From Treponema sp. (GTDB lineage Bacteria; Spirochaetota; Spirochaetia; Treponematales; Treponemataceae): 64,000 nt of DNA. The notes under the pieces are model-generated. The model was not told the DNA's origin, did not search any database, and saw only the letters and a program-made list of their open reading frames with translations. Position 1 is the first letter of the stretch. Every line of letters begins with the position of its first letter. The position numbers and the translations under genes were made by a program. Below, in pieces: positions 56,956 through 64,000 of the stretch. The stretch is from positions 21,950 to 85,949 of the forward strand of contig JAGAZB010000012.1 of NCBI GenBank assembly GCA_017940255.1, in the 5' to 3' direction.

Positions 56956-59078
56956 ACCTAATATCAGTTAAAAATGTAAAATACAGATATCCTCAAAGTA
57001 AGCGCTATGCCGTAGATGATGTTTCTATAGAAATAGAAAAAGGGGCGTATGTTGCTATTGTTGGATATAATGGCAGTGGTAAAAGTACACTGGCCCGTCT
57101 TATTTGTGGACTCGAAGAACCTGAGTCTGGTTCAATTTCAATTGAAGAAAACAATCGTATTGGAATTATTTTCCAGTCGCCAAAAGACCAGCTTGTGAGT
57201 GGGCTTGTTCAGCGTGATACTGCATTTGGTCCACAGAATCTTGGCCTGCACGAATCTGAAGTTGAATTAAGAACAATTGAATCTCTTAATATTGTAGATA
57301 TGCTTGATAGAGCTGAATCTTCTACATCGGCTCTTTCTCTTGGACAGACTCAGAAAATAGCCTTGAGTGGCGTAATTGCGCTCTTGCCGGAAATCTACAT
57401 TTTAGACGAAGCTGTTTCTATGCTGGATCCTGATTCCCGCAGAGATATTCTTGATTTTATGCGATACCGGCATAAATGCGGGAACACAATTATTCAGATT
57501 ACTCACGATTTAGATGTAGTGCGCGAAGCTGATACCGTTATTGGTATGGAAAACGGAAAAGTAATCTTCTACGGTACAAGAAAGGCCTTTATGGAAGATG
57601 AAGAAAAAGTAAAGTGGATTCAGGGACCTCTTCTGCCGGTTACAGATAAAACTACAGTGGATTTTTCTAATTCAAGAGTTGCACTCAGCCTTAAAGATGT
57701 TTCCTTCCGCTATGATAAGAGCGAAAATAGCAAGGGTGTTTCTGATATTTCATTTGCGCTTTACAGGGGCAGTATAACTGCATTAACCGGGCCATCCGGC
57801 TCTGGAAAATCTACAATTCTTGAACTGTGTGCCGGGCTCCTGGAAGGTGAGGGCGAGATTCGTTCTTGTAATGGCAAGCCTTCTTTTGCTCAGCAGAATG
57901 CAAAAGCGGCTCTTTTTGAAACATTTGCGGCAGATGATGTTGCATTTGGCCCAAGGAACAGGGGGCTTGCAGGAAAGGAACTTGTTTCAATCGTAAAAGG
58001 TTCTATGGAACTGGCGGCCATTCCTTACGAAGAGTTTGGGGAGAGGGGCACTTTTGCTCTTTCTGGTGGTGAGCAGCGGCGGCTTTCTATTGCTGGCATT
58101 CTTGCTCTTGATGCAGATGTAATTTTGTTCGATGAACCGACCGCGGGCTTGGACGGCCGCCGCCGCTACGAAGTTATGAAAATGATGCATTCTCTTGCCA
58201 ATCAGGGAAAAACTATACTTTTTAGTACGCATCACGAAGATGAAGCCCTTTTTGCTGACCGTGAAATAAAAGTAAAAGACGGAAGAATTATCTCAGATTC
58301 ATTTACAGGAAGCTTTAAGGAAGCTAATGCAGACCTTATGTTACCATATCCTTCCGCCGCGATGCTTCGTGGCCTAAGAAGTCTTTCCTCCGGGCTTTCT
58401 GGGCATAAAAAAAGTAAACTTTCACCAATAGAAAAACTGAATCCTGCTGTACGCATGTTTATTTTCATCATCCTGTTTGCTTTCAGCCTTTGGGCTCGTC
58501 CCTGGTATGTTACACTGGCATCCTTAGTAATTTCATTTGTATATTGCAAACTTGCAGGTTTTTCTTTAAAACGCCTCTTACCGGCAATTTTAAAAATACT
58601 TCCTTTCCTCTTGTTCTTTAGTATTTTTCAATTAATTTTCCGTCCGGCCCTTGCAGACGAGGTTCATTTTACAAACTGGAGGTGGTTTACAATCACCCCT
58701 TCCAAACTGCTTTTCTGTCTTGAATCTATTTTGCGAACTGCAAGTTCTCTTACCTGTATTTCGGCCTTCTTTGTTTCTACTCCAGAATACGATCTTATAG
58801 ACGGACTGAAAAAGATTTTACATCCGCTCACCTGGCTTAGAATCCCAGTGCGCTATTTTATTCTGGTTGTAGAAGTAATCTTCAGATTTATACCGCTTCT
58901 GGTAGACGAAGCCTCTTCAATCTTAAAAACTCAACTCATTCGCGGAGCTTTAGGGCAGAAAAAAGGACGTATGGCAAGAATTAAAGCTATCATTCCACTT
59001 ATTGCGCCTCTTATAATTCAGACAATTAAACGTTCCGAAGCTTTGGCAGATGCAATAACCATGAGGTATTTTAAATGA
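56952..59078 (+). CDS. Single-chain ECF transporter: two ATPase domains fused to EcfT
   Basis: 708 residues, GTG start. ATPase 1 (about 1-230): Walker A GYNGSGKST (38-46), FQSPKDQLV, a degenerate signature LSLGQTQ, Walker B IYILDEAVSMLD. ATPase 2 (about 240-455): Walker A GPSGSGKST, signature LSGGEQRR, Walker B VILFDEPTAGLD. EcfT (about 475-708): five or so membrane helices beginning LNPAVRMFIFIILFAFSLW, with the coupling segments IRGAL and ADAITMRYF near the end. ECF transporters import vitamins or metals with a separate substrate-binding S protein, which is not encoded nearby. Usually these three parts are separate genes. The Nudix gene overlaps its stop by ATGA. Confidence 0.92.
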   Translation: MNLISVKNVKYRYPQSKRYAVDDVSIEIEKGAYVAIVGYNGSGKSTLARLICGLEEPESGSISIEENNRIGIIFQSPKDQLVSGLVQRDTAFGPQNLGLHESEVELRTIESLNIVDMLDRAESSTSALSLGQTQKIALSGVIALLPEIYILDEAVSMLDPDSRRDILDFMRYRHKCGNTIIQITHDLDVVREADTVIGMENGKVIFYGTRKAFMEDEEKVKWIQGPLLPVTDKTTVDFSNSRVALSLKDVSFRYDKSENSKGVSDISFALYRGSITALTGPSGSGKSTILELCAGLLEGEGEIRSCNGKPSFAQQNAKAALFETFAADDVAFGPRNRGLAGKELVSIVKGSMELAAIPYEEFGERGTFALSGGEQRRLSIAGILALDADVILFDEPTAGLDGRRRYEVMKMMHSLANQGKTILFSTHHEDEALFADREIKVKDGRIISDSFTGSFKEANADLMLPYPSAAMLRGLRSLSSGLSGHKKSKLSPIEKLNPAVRMFIFIILFAFSLWARPWYVTLASLVISFVYCKLAGFSLKRLLPAILKILPFLLFFSIFQLIFRPALADEVHFTNWRWFTITPSKLLFCLESILRTASSLTCISAFFVSTPEYDLIDGLKKILHPLTWLRIPVRYFILVVEVIFRFIPLLVDEASSILKTQLIRGALGQKKGRMARIKAIIPLIAPLIIQTIKRSEALADAITMRYFK

Positions 59079-59632
59079 AAAATGATTTTAAACTCTGTCC
59101 TATCTGTGGCAGTAAAAATATAGAAAATCATAAAAATCGAAAATGGCTGTGTCCTGACTGTGGATTTGACCTTTACAATAATGTTGCCTCTGCAGTTGGT
59201 ATTATCATTTATGACAAAGACAGAAACGTACTTTTTGAAGTGCGCGCAAAGGAGCCAAGAAAAGGTTATATTGCCTTGCCTGGTGGTTTTGTTGATTTTG
59301 ACGAAAGTGCAGAAAATGCGGTTATTCGTGAATGTCAGGAAGAAATCGGGGTTGAAATAGATCCTGAATCTATACACTTTCTCTGTACAAATCCGAATAC
59401 TTATCTTTATAAAAATATTGAATATAAAACCTGTGATATTTTCTTTACAGCAGCCCTGCCTCCAAAGTTTGAAAGTATAACTGATTTTATATCTGCGCTA
59501 AAAGCACAGGAAAGTGAAGTTTCTGCTTTTGTTACTCACAAGGTTAATAGCAAAGAGGATGTAGAAAAACTGCCCCTTGCCTTTGAAAGTGCCCGTGCAA
59601 CTTTGTTAAAATTTGTTCAGATAAAGAATTAA
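59075..59632 (+). CDS. Nudix hydrolase with zinc ribbon (NudC-like)
   Basis: 185 residues. N-terminal zinc ribbon with Cys8, Cys11, Cys26 and Cys29 (CPICGS, CPDCGF). The Nudix box is complete: GFVDFDESAENAVIRECQEEIGV (G-x5-E-x7-RE-x2-EE-x-G). The zinc ribbon plus Nudix order recalls NADH pyrophosphatase NudC, but the protein is shorter and the NudC-specific C-terminal motif is not obvious. Nucleotide-sugar or NAD-type substrates are possible, and pncB and nadD lie just downstream. Overlaps the ECF gene by 4 bases. Confidence 0.88.
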   Translation: MKNDFKLCPICGSKNIENHKNRKWLCPDCGFDLYNNVASAVGIIIYDKDRNVLFEVRAKEPRKGYIALPGGFVDFDESAENAVIRECQEEIGVEIDPESIHFLCTNPNTYLYKNIEYKTCDIFFTAALPPKFESITDFISALKAQESEVSAFVTHKVNSKEDVEKLPLAFESARATLLKFVQIKN

Positions 59633-59649
59633 GTTATAGGACCAAGAAA

Positions 59650-59919
59650 ATGACTGCTCACAGAATTATAAATATATGTGCTCTTGTGTTATTCGCCCTT
59701 GATATGGTCTGGTTTTTAATCAGACTGATAAAAAATGGAAAGCCGGAGCCTTCAGAAGAAAAAGGCTTTGTATTACGGGAAATTCTGATTTACATAACTG
59801 CCCTTGTTATAATTGGCCTTTGTTTTTTTATAGATTTTGGGCTGATGGCAAACATTATCCTAAATGCCTGTGCCATTCTTGCGGCAGAAATTGCTAACCG
59901 TCAATGGTTTGGCTATTGA
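59650..59919 (+). CDS. Small membrane protein of unknown function
   Basis: 89 residues with three hydrophobic segments (about 6-24, 42-60, 63-82: ICALVLFALDMVWFLI, ILIYITALVIIGLCFFIDF, MANIILNACAILAAEIA). AGGACC lies about 8 bases before the ATG. No family recognised. It is far too small and short on helices to be confidently called an ECF S protein, which normally has six. Its last codons overlap the -35 of the tRNA-Cys promoter. Confidence 0.6.
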   Translation: MTAHRIINICALVLFALDMVWFLIRLIKNGKPEPSEEKGFVLREILIYITALVIIGLCFFIDFGLMANIILNACAILAAEIANRQWFGY

Positions 59920-59944
59920 CACAGAGGGGCATTTTTGATATAGT
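59916..59944 (+). promoter_or_regulatory. tRNA-Cys promoter
   Basis: TTGACA (59916-59921), 17-base spacer, TATAGT (59939-59944), 11 bases before the tRNA 5' end. Near-consensus, with the same CTATTGACACA -35 context as the Ser-Ser-Arg tRNA operon promoter. Confidence 0.8.
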
Positions 59945-59955
59945 ACCTATATTCT

Positions 59956-60027
59956 GGTGTGGTACCCAAGCGGTAAGGGATCGGTCTGCAAAACCGTCAT
60001 TGGTTGGTTCGACTCCAATCCACACCT
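59956..60027 (+). tRNA. tRNA-Cys, anticodon GCA
   Basis: Acceptor stem GGTGTGG with CCACACC, anticodon stem CGGT/ACCG around loop CTGCAAA (anticodon GCA), T arm with TTCGACT, discriminator T, as expected for cysteine. CCA is not encoded. Single-gene transcript with its own promoter and terminator. Confidence 0.95.
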
Positions 60028-60030
60028 CTT

Positions 60031-60060
60031 AAGCTGGTGCATTGCATCAGCTTTTTTTTT
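60031..60060 (+). terminator. Rho-independent terminator after tRNA-Cys
   Basis: AAGCTGGTGC (60031-60040) pairs with GCATCAGCTT (60044-60053), with one G-T pair and a 3-base loop, followed by a run of T to 60060. It separates the tRNA from pncB. Confidence 0.85.
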
Positions 60061-60090
60061 AGTATTTTTTTGCCATACCTGGAGGCAATT

Positions 60091-61323
60091 ATGAAATTAC
60101 ATCAGATTATTACAAGCCTGTTGGAGACTGATCTTTACAAATTTTCAATGGGACAAGCCATTTACCATCAGTATCCATCATATAAGACCCGCTGGACATT
60201 CAAATGCCGCAATGAAGGTGTAAAATTTACCGCCGAAATGGTAGACGAAATAAAAGAACAGATTACAGCTTATTGCGATCTTCGTTTTCAGGAAGATGAA
60301 CTTGATTATCTGGCAAAAATAGAGTGGCTTCATGAAGATTATATAGACCACTTGCGCATCTGGAAGCCTCGTTTTCAGGATTTTATAATTTCTAATGATG
60401 GTCCCTGCGGACTTTCACTTGAAGCGGTAGGAACCTGGCTTAATACTTCTATGTATGAAATCCCAATTCTTGCAATTATTAATGAAGTTTATTACCGCAT
60501 GACATACAACTACGATGAACTTTTTGTTCAGTATAAGAGAAAACTTGCTCAGAAAGTTCAGTGGCTTAAAGACGGTACATACAATTTGGGGCTTTTTTCA
60601 GAATTTGGTTTACGCCGCCGCCTTTCTGCAGAAGCACAGGAGCTGGCTGTAAAAACTCTGTGTGATTCTAATCCTTTGTATAAAGATTCTAAGTGTATTG
60701 GTACTTCAAACGTTCTGCTTGCAAAAAAGTTTAATGTAGTTCCTGTTGGAACAATGGCACATGAATTTGTAATGTGTGTAGGACAGGGAAATCCAATGTA
60801 TAATCCTGCTTATTCAAATAAAATGGCCATGGATTCCTGGACAAAAGAATATGGCGTTTTGAACGGAACTTATCTTACAGATACAATCGGCGACGAAACT
60901 GCTCACCTTGATATGGAATACACCTATAGCGTAAGTTTTGCGGGTGTTCGCCATGATTCTGGAGATCCTTACGAATGGGGTGAAGCCTGGATTAAACATT
61001 TTGAAAATTATTACAACAAGTACCATGATGAGCGTGTAAATCCGAAAAATAAAACCCTGCTTTTTAGCGACAGCCTTGATTTTGAACGCGCTTCGGCACT
61101 TTACAGTCATTTCAAGAGCAGAATTAAGGTTGCTTTTGGAATTGGTACATATATTGCGAATGACACAGATGTTCCTGCCTTAAATATTGTTATGAAGGTA
61201 AGTGAATGTAACGATCGTCCTGTTGCAAAGCTTTCTAATGCAGATGGAAAAACAATGTGCAAGGATGATGATTACATCGAATATCTTAGAAAGACAATAG
61301 ATTGGAGACTTTCTCATAAATAG
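60091..61323 (+). CDS. pncB: Nicotinate phosphoribosyltransferase
   Basis: 410 residues from the ATG at 60091 with GGAGG 5 bases upstream; the frame is open further upstream but runs back into the tRNA-Cys gene and terminator. Converts nicotinate and PRPP to nicotinate mononucleotide, salvaging the vitamin for NAD. LLETDLYKFSMGQAIYHQYP (9-28), LFSEFGLRRRLSAEAQEL, and GVRHDSGDPYEWGE are diagnostic. nadD follows after 3 bases, so the two successive NAD salvage steps are cotranscribed. Confidence 0.95.
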   Translation: MKLHQIITSLLETDLYKFSMGQAIYHQYPSYKTRWTFKCRNEGVKFTAEMVDEIKEQITAYCDLRFQEDELDYLAKIEWLHEDYIDHLRIWKPRFQDFIISNDGPCGLSLEAVGTWLNTSMYEIPILAIINEVYYRMTYNYDELFVQYKRKLAQKVQWLKDGTYNLGLFSEFGLRRRLSAEAQELAVKTLCDSNPLYKDSKCIGTSNVLLAKKFNVVPVGTMAHEFVMCVGQGNPMYNPAYSNKMAMDSWTKEYGVLNGTYLTDTIGDETAHLDMEYTYSVSFAGVRHDSGDPYEWGEAWIKHFENYYNKYHDERVNPKNKTLLFSDSLDFERASALYSHFKSRIKVAFGIGTYIANDTDVPALNIVMKVSECNDRPVAKLSNADGKTMCKDDDYIEYLRKTIDWRLSHK

Positions 61324-61326
61324 TTT

Positions 61327-61845
61327 ATGAAGATTGTACTTTTTGGCGGCACCTTTGATCCCTGGACTTCTGCCCACCAGGAAATAGCAGAAAGACTTTC
61401 GCGTCTTTATGATAGGGTGATTGTTATTCCTACTGATATAAAGTATTACAAAGAGAATGAGCAGATGTTTTCTTTTGAAGAAAGAATTTGCCAGGCTCGA
61501 AGTAAAGTTCAGAATTTACAAAATGTCAGGATTATTGATTTAGAAAAAAATATTGATAATAACTGGCGATTTGTAAACACACTGGATGCAGTGCGCAGAA
61601 TGTATGGTCAGGAACATGAATACTTTGTTGCAATAGGTTCAGATTCACTTCAGAAATTTACAACCTGGACAAAGTGGCAGGAAATCCTTGAAAAATCAAC
61701 GCTCCTTGTTTTTAATCGTCCAGGTTATACACAGAATTTTCCGGATATTCCTTTTGAATATCTGCCTATGGAAAATCCTGTAAGTTCAACGCAATTGCGG
61801 GAAGAACTGCGTAATTCAGATTCAGCGTCGTCTAATCAAAAATAG
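61327..61845 (+). CDS. nadD: Nicotinate-nucleotide adenylyltransferase
   Basis: 172 residues. Nucleotidyltransferase fold with FGGTFDPWTSAH near the start (the T/HxxH motif reads TSAH) and ENPVSSTQLREEL near the C-terminus, the ISSTxxR signature. YFVAIGSDSLQKFTTWTKWQEIL matches the NadD core. Adenylates nicotinate mononucleotide to deamido-NAD. It is shorter than typical NadD (190-210), and the specificity is supported by pncB upstream. The stop region overlaps the end of the opposing coiled-coil gene by 14 bases. Confidence 0.88.
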   Translation: MKIVLFGGTFDPWTSAHQEIAERLSRLYDRVIVIPTDIKYYKENEQMFSFEERICQARSKVQNLQNVRIIDLEKNIDNNWRFVNTLDAVRRMYGQEHEYFVAIGSDSLQKFTTWTKWQEILEKSTLLVFNRPGYTQNFPDIPFEYLPMENPVSSTQLREELRNSDSASSNQK

Positions 61846-62173
61846 ACTTTACGGCATCGCCTACATCTTTTCCGGCACTCTGCAGTTTTTTACCGGCTTT
61901 TTTAAGGTCTTTTTTTACGTTCTTAGCATCTTTTTCGGCTTCTTTTTTTGCTTTAGCCTTTTTCTTTTCTAAAGTTTTTTCTGCCTTGGAAATCTTTTTT
62001 TCAAGCTGCTTTTCATTCATGTCATGATATTCGCCAACTTTTGTCTTCATCTTTGTAATTTCTAACTCAAGTGCGACAATTTCCTTATTAAGTTGGGCGT
62101 CGGCATACATAAGAGGCTGCAGGAGCATAAAGGCGCTTAAAGCCAGAGCAATTTTTCTGCTAGATTTTTTCAT
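61832..62173 (-). CDS. Small secreted Lys-rich coiled-coil protein
   Basis: 113 residues. Signal peptide (KIALALSAFMLLQPLMYADA), then an almost continuous charged helix with heptad-like spacing: LNKEIVALELEITKMKTKVGEY, KQLEKKISKAEKTLEKKKAKAKKEAEKDAKNVKKDLKKAGKKLQSAGK. No named family. GGAG precedes the ATG, which overlaps the stop of the upstream EAL gene (ATGA), so the two are translationally coupled. Possibly an envelope spacer or peptidoglycan-associated protein; that is a guess. Confidence 0.65.
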   Translation of the reverse strand: MKKSSRKIALALSAFMLLQPLMYADAQLNKEIVALELEITKMKTKVGEYHDMNEKQLEKKISKAEKTLEKKKAKAKKEAEKDAKNVKKDLKKAGKKLQSAGKDVGDAVKSIFD

Positions 62174-64000
62174 TTTGTTTCTCCATATTTTTTAGCAAAT
62201 TCTTCTGCCGGAATTGGTTTAGAAAAGTAGAAGCCTTGCAGATAATCACAGCCGATTTCTTTAAGGGCTTCTGCCATTTCTATGCTTTCAATTCCTTCTG
62301 CTGTAACAGAAAAGTTCATTTGCTTAAAAGTTTCCACAAGTGTAGGCAAAATCTTGTCTTTTGTCTTAAAGTAATCCCAGACAATTTCCATATCCAGTTT
62401 TACGTTTATAAAGGGGCATTTTTTTAGGCGGGTAACATTTGAGTAACCGCTGCCGTAATCATCCAGAACAAACTGAAATCCCGAATGCTTCATTATGTGA
62501 ATCTGTTTTTGAAGTAGGGCATAGTCAATCATCGATTCTTCTGTAATTTCAAGATGAATCATATTTGCAGGAACTGAATATTTTCTTAAAATATCAGAAA
62601 AACGTGAATTTAAATCCTTATGCAAAAACTGAATTGGAGAAAGATTTACATTTATCCATGAAAGTCCCATCTTCTTTATGTCGTAATCCTGAATAAATTT
62701 ACATGTCTTTTCAAAAACCTGCTGACCCAGTAAGTCAATTCGGCCGTTTTTTTCTGCAATAGGAATGAATTCTCCTGGCGGAATAATATTGTTATCGGAA
62801 TCTTTTATTCTAGCCAGTGCTTCGGCTCCAATTATTTTAAAATCATTTACATCAATAAGTGGCTGTAAATATAGTTCTACATCGTTATTTTCTACAGCCC
62901 TTTCTACAGCTCTTTTAATTTCTGTATTACGGTCAGTGGCTTTCATAGTTTCTTCTGTAATCATCACAGTGTTAGAATCAATTTTTTCTACAGAAGCCAT
63001 TGCAGTTTGCAGTAAAAGTAAAAATTTATCTGCATTATCTACCTGCAGCTTATTTGAAAACTTTACAAAGCCAATATCAAAAAAGATTTCTGTTTCATCT
63101 TCTAAAGTCCATGGTTCAGAAAATCTTTTTGAAAGAGCTTTTCGTATTTTTACTCCATCTGTAATATTTTTACCCACAAGCACAAAACGTCCGTCGCGAA
63201 TGTAAAAGGCTAAAAGGTTAGGGTAAGTTTTAGTCAGATATTTTGCAATTACTTTAATACTTTTGTCCATCTGAGCGCCGGTGTATATTTCCCGCAGCTC
63301 TGTGTAGTTATGAATTATAAATCCCAGAATAAAAGGATTTTTTTCGTTAGACATTTCTGCAAAAAGGGCATTTAAGGCAGTTGAGTTAAACAAGCCGGTT
63401 TTTTCATCCAGGTATAAATCAGGATTTTCAAAGGTGAGATAAATACAAATGATTGCAATTAAACAGAATAGGTCCATAATCAGATAATTTGAAAATAGAA
63501 TTCTGACTATGTAACCAATCACTAAAATGATATTAAACAATAAAGTGTTGATATATTCTTTTCTGCTCAGTTTTTTTCTGTGATAAATTGTAATAATCAC
63601 AGAAATTACAGAAAGGTAAAAACTGCTGATATAAATTGCATTATAAAATGCGGCGCGTGTATATCCATTTTTGTTAACTGAAAAGATAAAAGGGTGAATA
63701 AAGTTGATTATAACCAGTAACTCAGATGCCAAAAATATTATTGTAGAAATAGCAGTGAGGGCTTTACTTCTGGAAAGTTTTAGTTTCAGGATTTCTGTTG
63801 TGAAAATAAAAAAGTAAAATCCTCTGAAAAGAAACATTACAAAAAATAATGTGTTGATTAAGGTTAAGAAGAAAAGTGAAAATTCTGAATTATAATCCAG
63901 ACATTTAGATGCAATACAATCAAAAAGAATTGTAAACATTTCTATCAGTAAAATGCCTAAGAAAAACTTGTTTAGTCTGATTGGAATCCTGCGTTGTGAA
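62170..64000 (-). CDS. Membrane GGDEF/EAL protein (5' end outside the window)
   Basis: At least 609 residues are visible. An ATG is present at 63939, but the frame stays open to the window edge and the extra codons (RIPIRLNKFFLGILLIE) complete a membrane helix, so the true start probably lies beyond 64000. Several N-terminal membrane helices (about 200 residues) are followed by a degenerate GGDEF domain (DEKTGLFNSTALNALF; the active site reads RDGRFVLVG, so it is not a cyclase). An EAL phosphodiesterase domain follows that looks active (YLQPLIDVNDFKIIGAEALARI, EITEESMIDY, LDDYGSGYSNVTRL, KLDMEIV, AEGIES). It should degrade cyclic di-GMP. Confidence 0.9.
   Translation of the reverse strand, partial: SQRRIPIRLNKFFLGILLIEMFTILFDCIASKCLDYNSEFSLFFLTLINTLFFVMFLFRGFYFFIFTTEILKLKLSRSKALTAISTIIFLASELLVIINFIHPFIFSVNKNGYTRAAFYNAIYISSFYLSVISVIITIYHRKKLSRKEYINTLLFNIILVIGYIVRILFSNYLIMDLFCLIAIICIYLTFENPDLYLDEKTGLFNSTALNALFAEMSNEKNPFILGFIIHNYTELREIYTGAQMDKSIKVIAKYLTKTYPNLLAFYIRDGRFVLVGKNITDGVKIRKALSKRFSEPWTLEDETEIFFDIGFVKFSNKLQVDNADKFLLLLQTAMASVEKIDSNTVMITEETMKATDRNTEIKRAVERAVENNDVELYLQPLIDVNDFKIIGAEALARIKDSDNNIIPPGEFIPIAEKNGRIDLLGQQVFEKTCKFIQDYDIKKMGLSWINVNLSPIQFLHKDLNSRFSDILRKYSVPANMIHLEITEESMIDYALLQKQIHIMKHSGFQFVLDDYGSGYSNVTRLKKCPFINVKLDMEIVWDYFKTKDKILPTLVETFKQMNFSVTAEGIESIEMAEALKEIGCDYLQGFYFSKPIPAEEFAKKYGETK

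Noticed and set aside
59650..59919. Small membrane protein as the missing ECF S component
   Set aside because: Only 89 residues and three hydrophobic segments, whereas S components have about six helices and 160-200 residues.
1..64000. CRISPR array, prophage or insertion sequence
   Set aside because: No regularly spaced direct repeats, transposase, integrase or phage structural genes were seen; the repeats present are short palindromes.

Overview
The window looks like chromosomal DNA of a host-associated or rumen-type Treponema (spirochaete). This is an inference from gene content: a secreted FecR/beta-barrel family, a fused ECF transporter, chemotaxis genes (MCP, CheR, CheB), GGDEF/EAL proteins, a very large CoA-dehydratase-activase-like protein, a Ton-type energy system, and a sugar-acid economy with GH3, GH51 and glucuronate enzymes. 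Nearly all of it is dense, ordinary chromosome. No phage, transposase, integrase or CRISPR array is visible.

Layout. 1-2700: an aldose-epimerase-like gene, three tRNA genes (Ser, Ser, Arg) on the minus strand, and two elaborate palindromic repeats. 2800-11260: thyX, an SH3-like lipoprotein, an ABC-F ATPase carrying a palindromic insert, a flavin reductase-rubredoxin fusion, an RsmI-like methylase, trxB and a secreted GH3 enzyme. 11366-19454: an MCP, a 1509-residue activase-like protein and a secreted partner. 19473-26245: a TPR protein, an outer-membrane barrel, ExbB, ExbD and TonB in one orientation. 26305-27710: a two-gene unit (DUF4869 protein plus P-loop ATPase) of unknown role. 27865-39246: the complete glucuronate route (UxaC, UxuB, UxuA, KdgK, Eda) with a GH51 arabinofuranosidase, a YitT-type membrane protein, a GNAT protein and a PAS-GGDEF protein interspersed. 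A CTAG-centred operator-like motif precedes four of the five pathway genes. 39352-42287: a PadR-controlled DUF1700/DUF4097 operon. 42449-44493: cheR-cheB. 44490-47631: small membrane, TPR, polyprenyl synthetase and methyltransferase genes. 47679-49383: parA-parB. 49559-51965: an M18-type aminopeptidase and a LacI regulator. 52026-56955: a tandemly duplicated three-gene secreted cassette (small helical protein, beta-barrel, FecR protein). 56952-64000: a one-polypeptide ECF transporter (two ATPases plus EcfT), a Nudix hydrolase, tRNA-Cys, pncB, nadD, a small coiled-coil secreted protein and a GGDEF/EAL protein that runs off the window.

How it fits together. Extracellular or periplasmic glycan trimming (GH3; GH51 is probably cytoplasmic) could feed pentoses and glucuronate from glucuronoarabinoxylan-like polymers into the UxaC-UxuB-UxuA-KdgK-Eda route to pyruvate and glyceraldehyde-3-phosphate. 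The envelope genes are the least understood part. The duplicated helical/barrel/FecR cassette overlaps, through a shared GTGA, the fused ECF transporter, and is my best candidate for an undescribed system. The DUF4869/ATPase pair is the second. The third theme is a set of mobile-looking palindromic repeats. One is inserted in frame in the ABC-F gene, one ends at the ribosome binding site of kdgK, and one is attached to a duplicated tRNA-Arg 3' end. Several genes also have a -10-like hexamer only 6-8 bases before the ATG and no obvious Shine-Dalgarno, suggesting leaderless transcripts.
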